Below, piece after piece: positions 62,234 through 64,000 of a DNA stretch of 64,000 nucleotides. Positions within the stretch are counted from its first letter, which is position 1, and each line of letters opens with the position of its first letter. The stretch is from Eubacterium ventriosum. GTDB lineage: Bacteria > Bacillota > Clostridia > Lachnospirales > Lachnospiraceae. The stretch is taken from the NCBI RefSeq assembly GCF_025150745.1, contig NZ_CP102282.1, forward strand, positions 879,501 through 943,500, read 5' to 3'. The position numbers and the translations under genes are program-made. Under the pieces are notes generated by a model. It was not told the origin of the DNA. It saw only the letters and a program-made list of their open reading frames with translations, and ran no database searches.

Positions 62234-64000
62234 ATGCGTAAACGAAAAATCCTGAGATTCTTCGGTATCGCTCTGCTGGTGGTTCTCGGTGTGCTGGTGT
62301 TCCTATCTATCACAGGCACGGTGGCTCATGCCGCTGGTCTGGTTGACAGTACAGTGAGTGACGCTAACGCCTATTCTAAATATCCGCTGGAAAACTACCA
62401 GCTTGACTTTTACGTTGACAGCTCGTGGGACTGGCTGCCTTGGAACTGGTTAGACGGTATCGGGAAAAGTATCCAGTATGGCTTGTACGCTATCACAAAC
62501 TTTGTCTGGACGGTGAGCTTATATATTTCCAATGCAACGGGATATGTGGTACAGGAAGCCTACAAGCTGGACTTTATCTCTGATACTGCAAGCTCTATCG
62601 GAAAGAACATTCAGACGCTTGCTGGTGTCACGCAAAGTGGTTTTTCCAGTGAGGGATTCTATGTGGGATTCCTGCTTATCCTCATTCTGGTAATGGGTAT
62701 CTATATCGCCTACACAGGACTTATCAAGCGGGAAACCACAAAAGCGGTTCATGCAGTCGTCAACTTCCTTGTGGTCTTTATCCTGTCAGCGTCCTTTATT
62801 GCTTACGCTCCGAACTATATCAGTAAAATCAATGATTTTTCCGCTGATATAAGCAGCTCGGCATTATCGCTCGGTACAAAGATTGTGCTGCCCGATTCCA
62901 ACAGCAAAGGGAAAGACAGTGTGGATTTGATAAGGGACAGCCTGTTTTCCATACAGGTGAAACAACCTTGGCTGCTCTTGCAGTATGGGGAATCCGATAT
63001 TGACAAGCTCGGCTCTGACCGTGTGGACAGCCTGTTAGAAGCAAGCCCAGATACGGACGACAGAGAAGATATAGTGGTTGAGGAAATCGAGGATAAGGAC
63101 AATGCAAACCTAAGCGTTACAAAGACCATGAGCCGATTAGGAACAGTGGTATTTCTGTTCATCTTCAATATCGGAATCTCTATCTTTGTATTCCTGCTTA
63201 CTGGCATGATGATTTTCTCACAGGTGCTATTCATCATTTACGCTATGTTCCTGCCTGTCAGCTTCATTTTATCCATGATACCGACCTATGAGGGCATGGC
63301 AAAAAAGGCACTTACGAAGCTGTTCAATACCATCATGTTAAGGGCAGGTATTACGCTGATTATCACCACAGCATTTAGTATCTCAACTATGTTTTACTCA
63401 ATTTCTTCTGGCTACCCGTTCTTCATGGTGGCATTTTTACAGATAGTCACTTTTGCAGGAATCTACTTCAAGCTCGGTGACTTGATGGCAATGTTCAGTC
63501 TGCAATCTTCCGATACACAGCAGGTCGGCAGACGTATCATGCGGCGACCTTATATGTTCTTAGGCAGAAGTGCAAGACGCTTGGAGCGTAAAATCGGCAG
63601 GACGGTTGCGGCTGGTGCTGCTGGCGGTGTAGCTGGTGCGGTGGTCGCTTCAAATAGCCGCAAGGCTGATACAGCAAAAGGAAACAGTCATACACGACCA
63701 AACCATGACACCGCTTCTGATACTTCCACTTTTGGGAAACGTGCTGGTGCGAAAGTCGGTGCAGTGCTTGATGGTAAAGACCGCTTGAAAGATAAGGCAA
63801 AATCCATTAGACAACAGGTCAAGGATATGCCGACACAGGCACAGTATGCAGTACATAGCGGTGTAAACCAGATACAGGAAAATGTATCAGACTTCAAGCG
63901 TGGCATTGTGGAGGAAAAAGCGACCAGAAAACAGGGTCGTGCAGAGAAACAAGATAAGCACAGACAGACAGTTGCGGAAAAACGTATGGAACTGGATAAA
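62234..64000 (+). CDS. Conjugation membrane protein (Tn916 Orf15, CD3337/EF1877 type), 3' end outside window
   Basis: The frame is open from the ATG at 62234 to the last base, at least 589 residues. A signal-type helix (FFGIALLVVLGVLVFLSITG) is followed by an extracellular stretch rich in Trp (SWDWLPWNWLDG). Several membrane helices follow (YVGFLLILILVMGIYIAYTG, VVNFLVVFILSASFIAYAP, GTVVFLFIFNIGISIFVFLL, VLFIIYAMFLPVSFILSM). From about residue 440 there is a basic, Gln/Lys-rich cytoplasmic tail. This matches the multi-spanning Orf15 component of Tn916-type channels (VirB6-like). The end lies beyond the window. Confidence 0.9.
   Translation, partial: MRKRKILRFFGIALLVVLGVLVFLSITGTVAHAAGLVDSTVSDANAYSKYPLENYQLDFYVDSSWDWLPWNWLDGIGKSIQYGLYAITNFVWTVSLYISNATGYVVQEAYKLDFISDTASSIGKNIQTLAGVTQSGFSSEGFYVGFLLILILVMGIYIAYTGLIKRETTKAVHAVVNFLVVFILSASFIAYAPNYISKINDFSADISSSALSLGTKIVLPDSNSKGKDSVDLIRDSLFSIQVKQPWLLLQYGESDIDKLGSDRVDSLLEASPDTDDREDIVVEEIEDKDNANLSVTKTMSRLGTVVFLFIFNIGISIFVFLLTGMMIFSQVLFIIYAMFLPVSFILSMIPTYEGMAKKALTKLFNTIMLRAGITLIITTAFSISTMFYSISSGYPFFMVAFLQIVTFAGIYFKLGDLMAMFSLQSSDTQQVGRRIMRRPYMFLGRSARRLERKIGRTVAAGAAGGVAGAVVASNSRKADTAKGNSHTRPNHDTASDTSTFGKRAGAKVGAVLDGKDRLKDKAKSIRQQVKDMPTQAQYAVHSGVNQIQENVSDFKRGIVEEKATRKQGRAEKQDKHRQTVAEKRMELDK

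Larger units (their letters stand above)
49210..64000 (+). mobile_element. Tn916-type integrative conjugative element, left part
   Basis: Genes from 52696 to the window end follow the Tn916 transfer module order: orf23, orf22, orf21 (FtsK-like), oriT, orf20 (MobT), DUF3789, orf19 (TcpD), orf18 (ArdA), orf17 (TcpE), orf16 (VirB4-like), orf15. An adhesin gene precedes them. GC content is higher than in the host DNA. The left boundary is placed where the cotJC gene is cut; the right end, integrase and any resistance gene lie beyond the window. Two AT-rich cassettes (53400-54280 and 57448-58012) and a second ardA are additions to the Tn916 plan. Confidence 0.85.

Overview
The window looks like a chromosome segment of a low-GC, anaerobic, probably spore-forming gut Firmicute of the Lachnospiraceae type. 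Supporting signs are AT-rich codon use with AGGAGG-type ribosome binding sites, a pyruvate formate-lyase fermentation locus, a spore-coat/manganese-catalase gene remnant, small DUF families typical of Clostridia, and a Tn916-type conjugative element. No species is named because nothing in the sequence fixes one.

Layout. (1) 1-12.7 kb is a glycan-use locus: a GH31 enzyme cut by the window edge, a deleted GH3 gene, a large GH94-like phosphorylase under an AraC regulator, a second GH31-fold protein that has lost both catalytic aspartates, and a GH2 beta-galactosidase. The part from 2.4 to 12.6 kb is bracketed by two copies of a 116-117 bp leader. (2) 12.7-25.5 kb is an accessory region rich in broken and fused genes: ToxN/AbiQ toxin, XRE regulator, alpha/beta hydrolase, BadF/SGNH fusion, serine recombinase, nitrilase, TnpV and Mob fragments. 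Intact cargo is interspersed, including a 1174-residue secreted M64-type metallopeptidase with a BspA-type tail, a lipoprotein, a GNAT enzyme, small DUF proteins and a three-gene operon that includes a small XRE regulator. (3) 25.7-49 kb is core chromosome: a PHP phosphoesterase, a polyamine transporter operon with PotC fused to PotD, a phosphatidyltransferase, three tRNAs (Phe, Gly, Gln), a B12-radical SAM protein, a VanW protein, an aminotransferase, TrmL, a uracil permease, a Crp/Fnr regulator, a nitroreductase, the PFL locus and a DUF815 ATPase. (4) From about 49.2 kb to the end is the left part of a Tn916-type integrative conjugative element. It abuts a truncated cotJC-type gene, carries an LPXTG-like thioester/VaFE adhesin, and runs through the orf23-to-orf15 transfer module to the window edge.

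The most striking system is the PFL locus. The pflB product is only 691 residues and stops before the glycyl-radical domain. That domain is a separate 80-residue protein encoded after pflA (order pflB core, pflA, glycyl-radical subunit), each gene with its own ribosome binding site. By sequence this is an obligately two-part pyruvate formate-lyase.

Other notable items are the GH31 protein without its catalytic dyad, two structured palindromic elements (26532-26671 and 42304-42482), and two AT-rich single-gene cassettes with their own promoters and terminators inserted between conserved conjugation genes.
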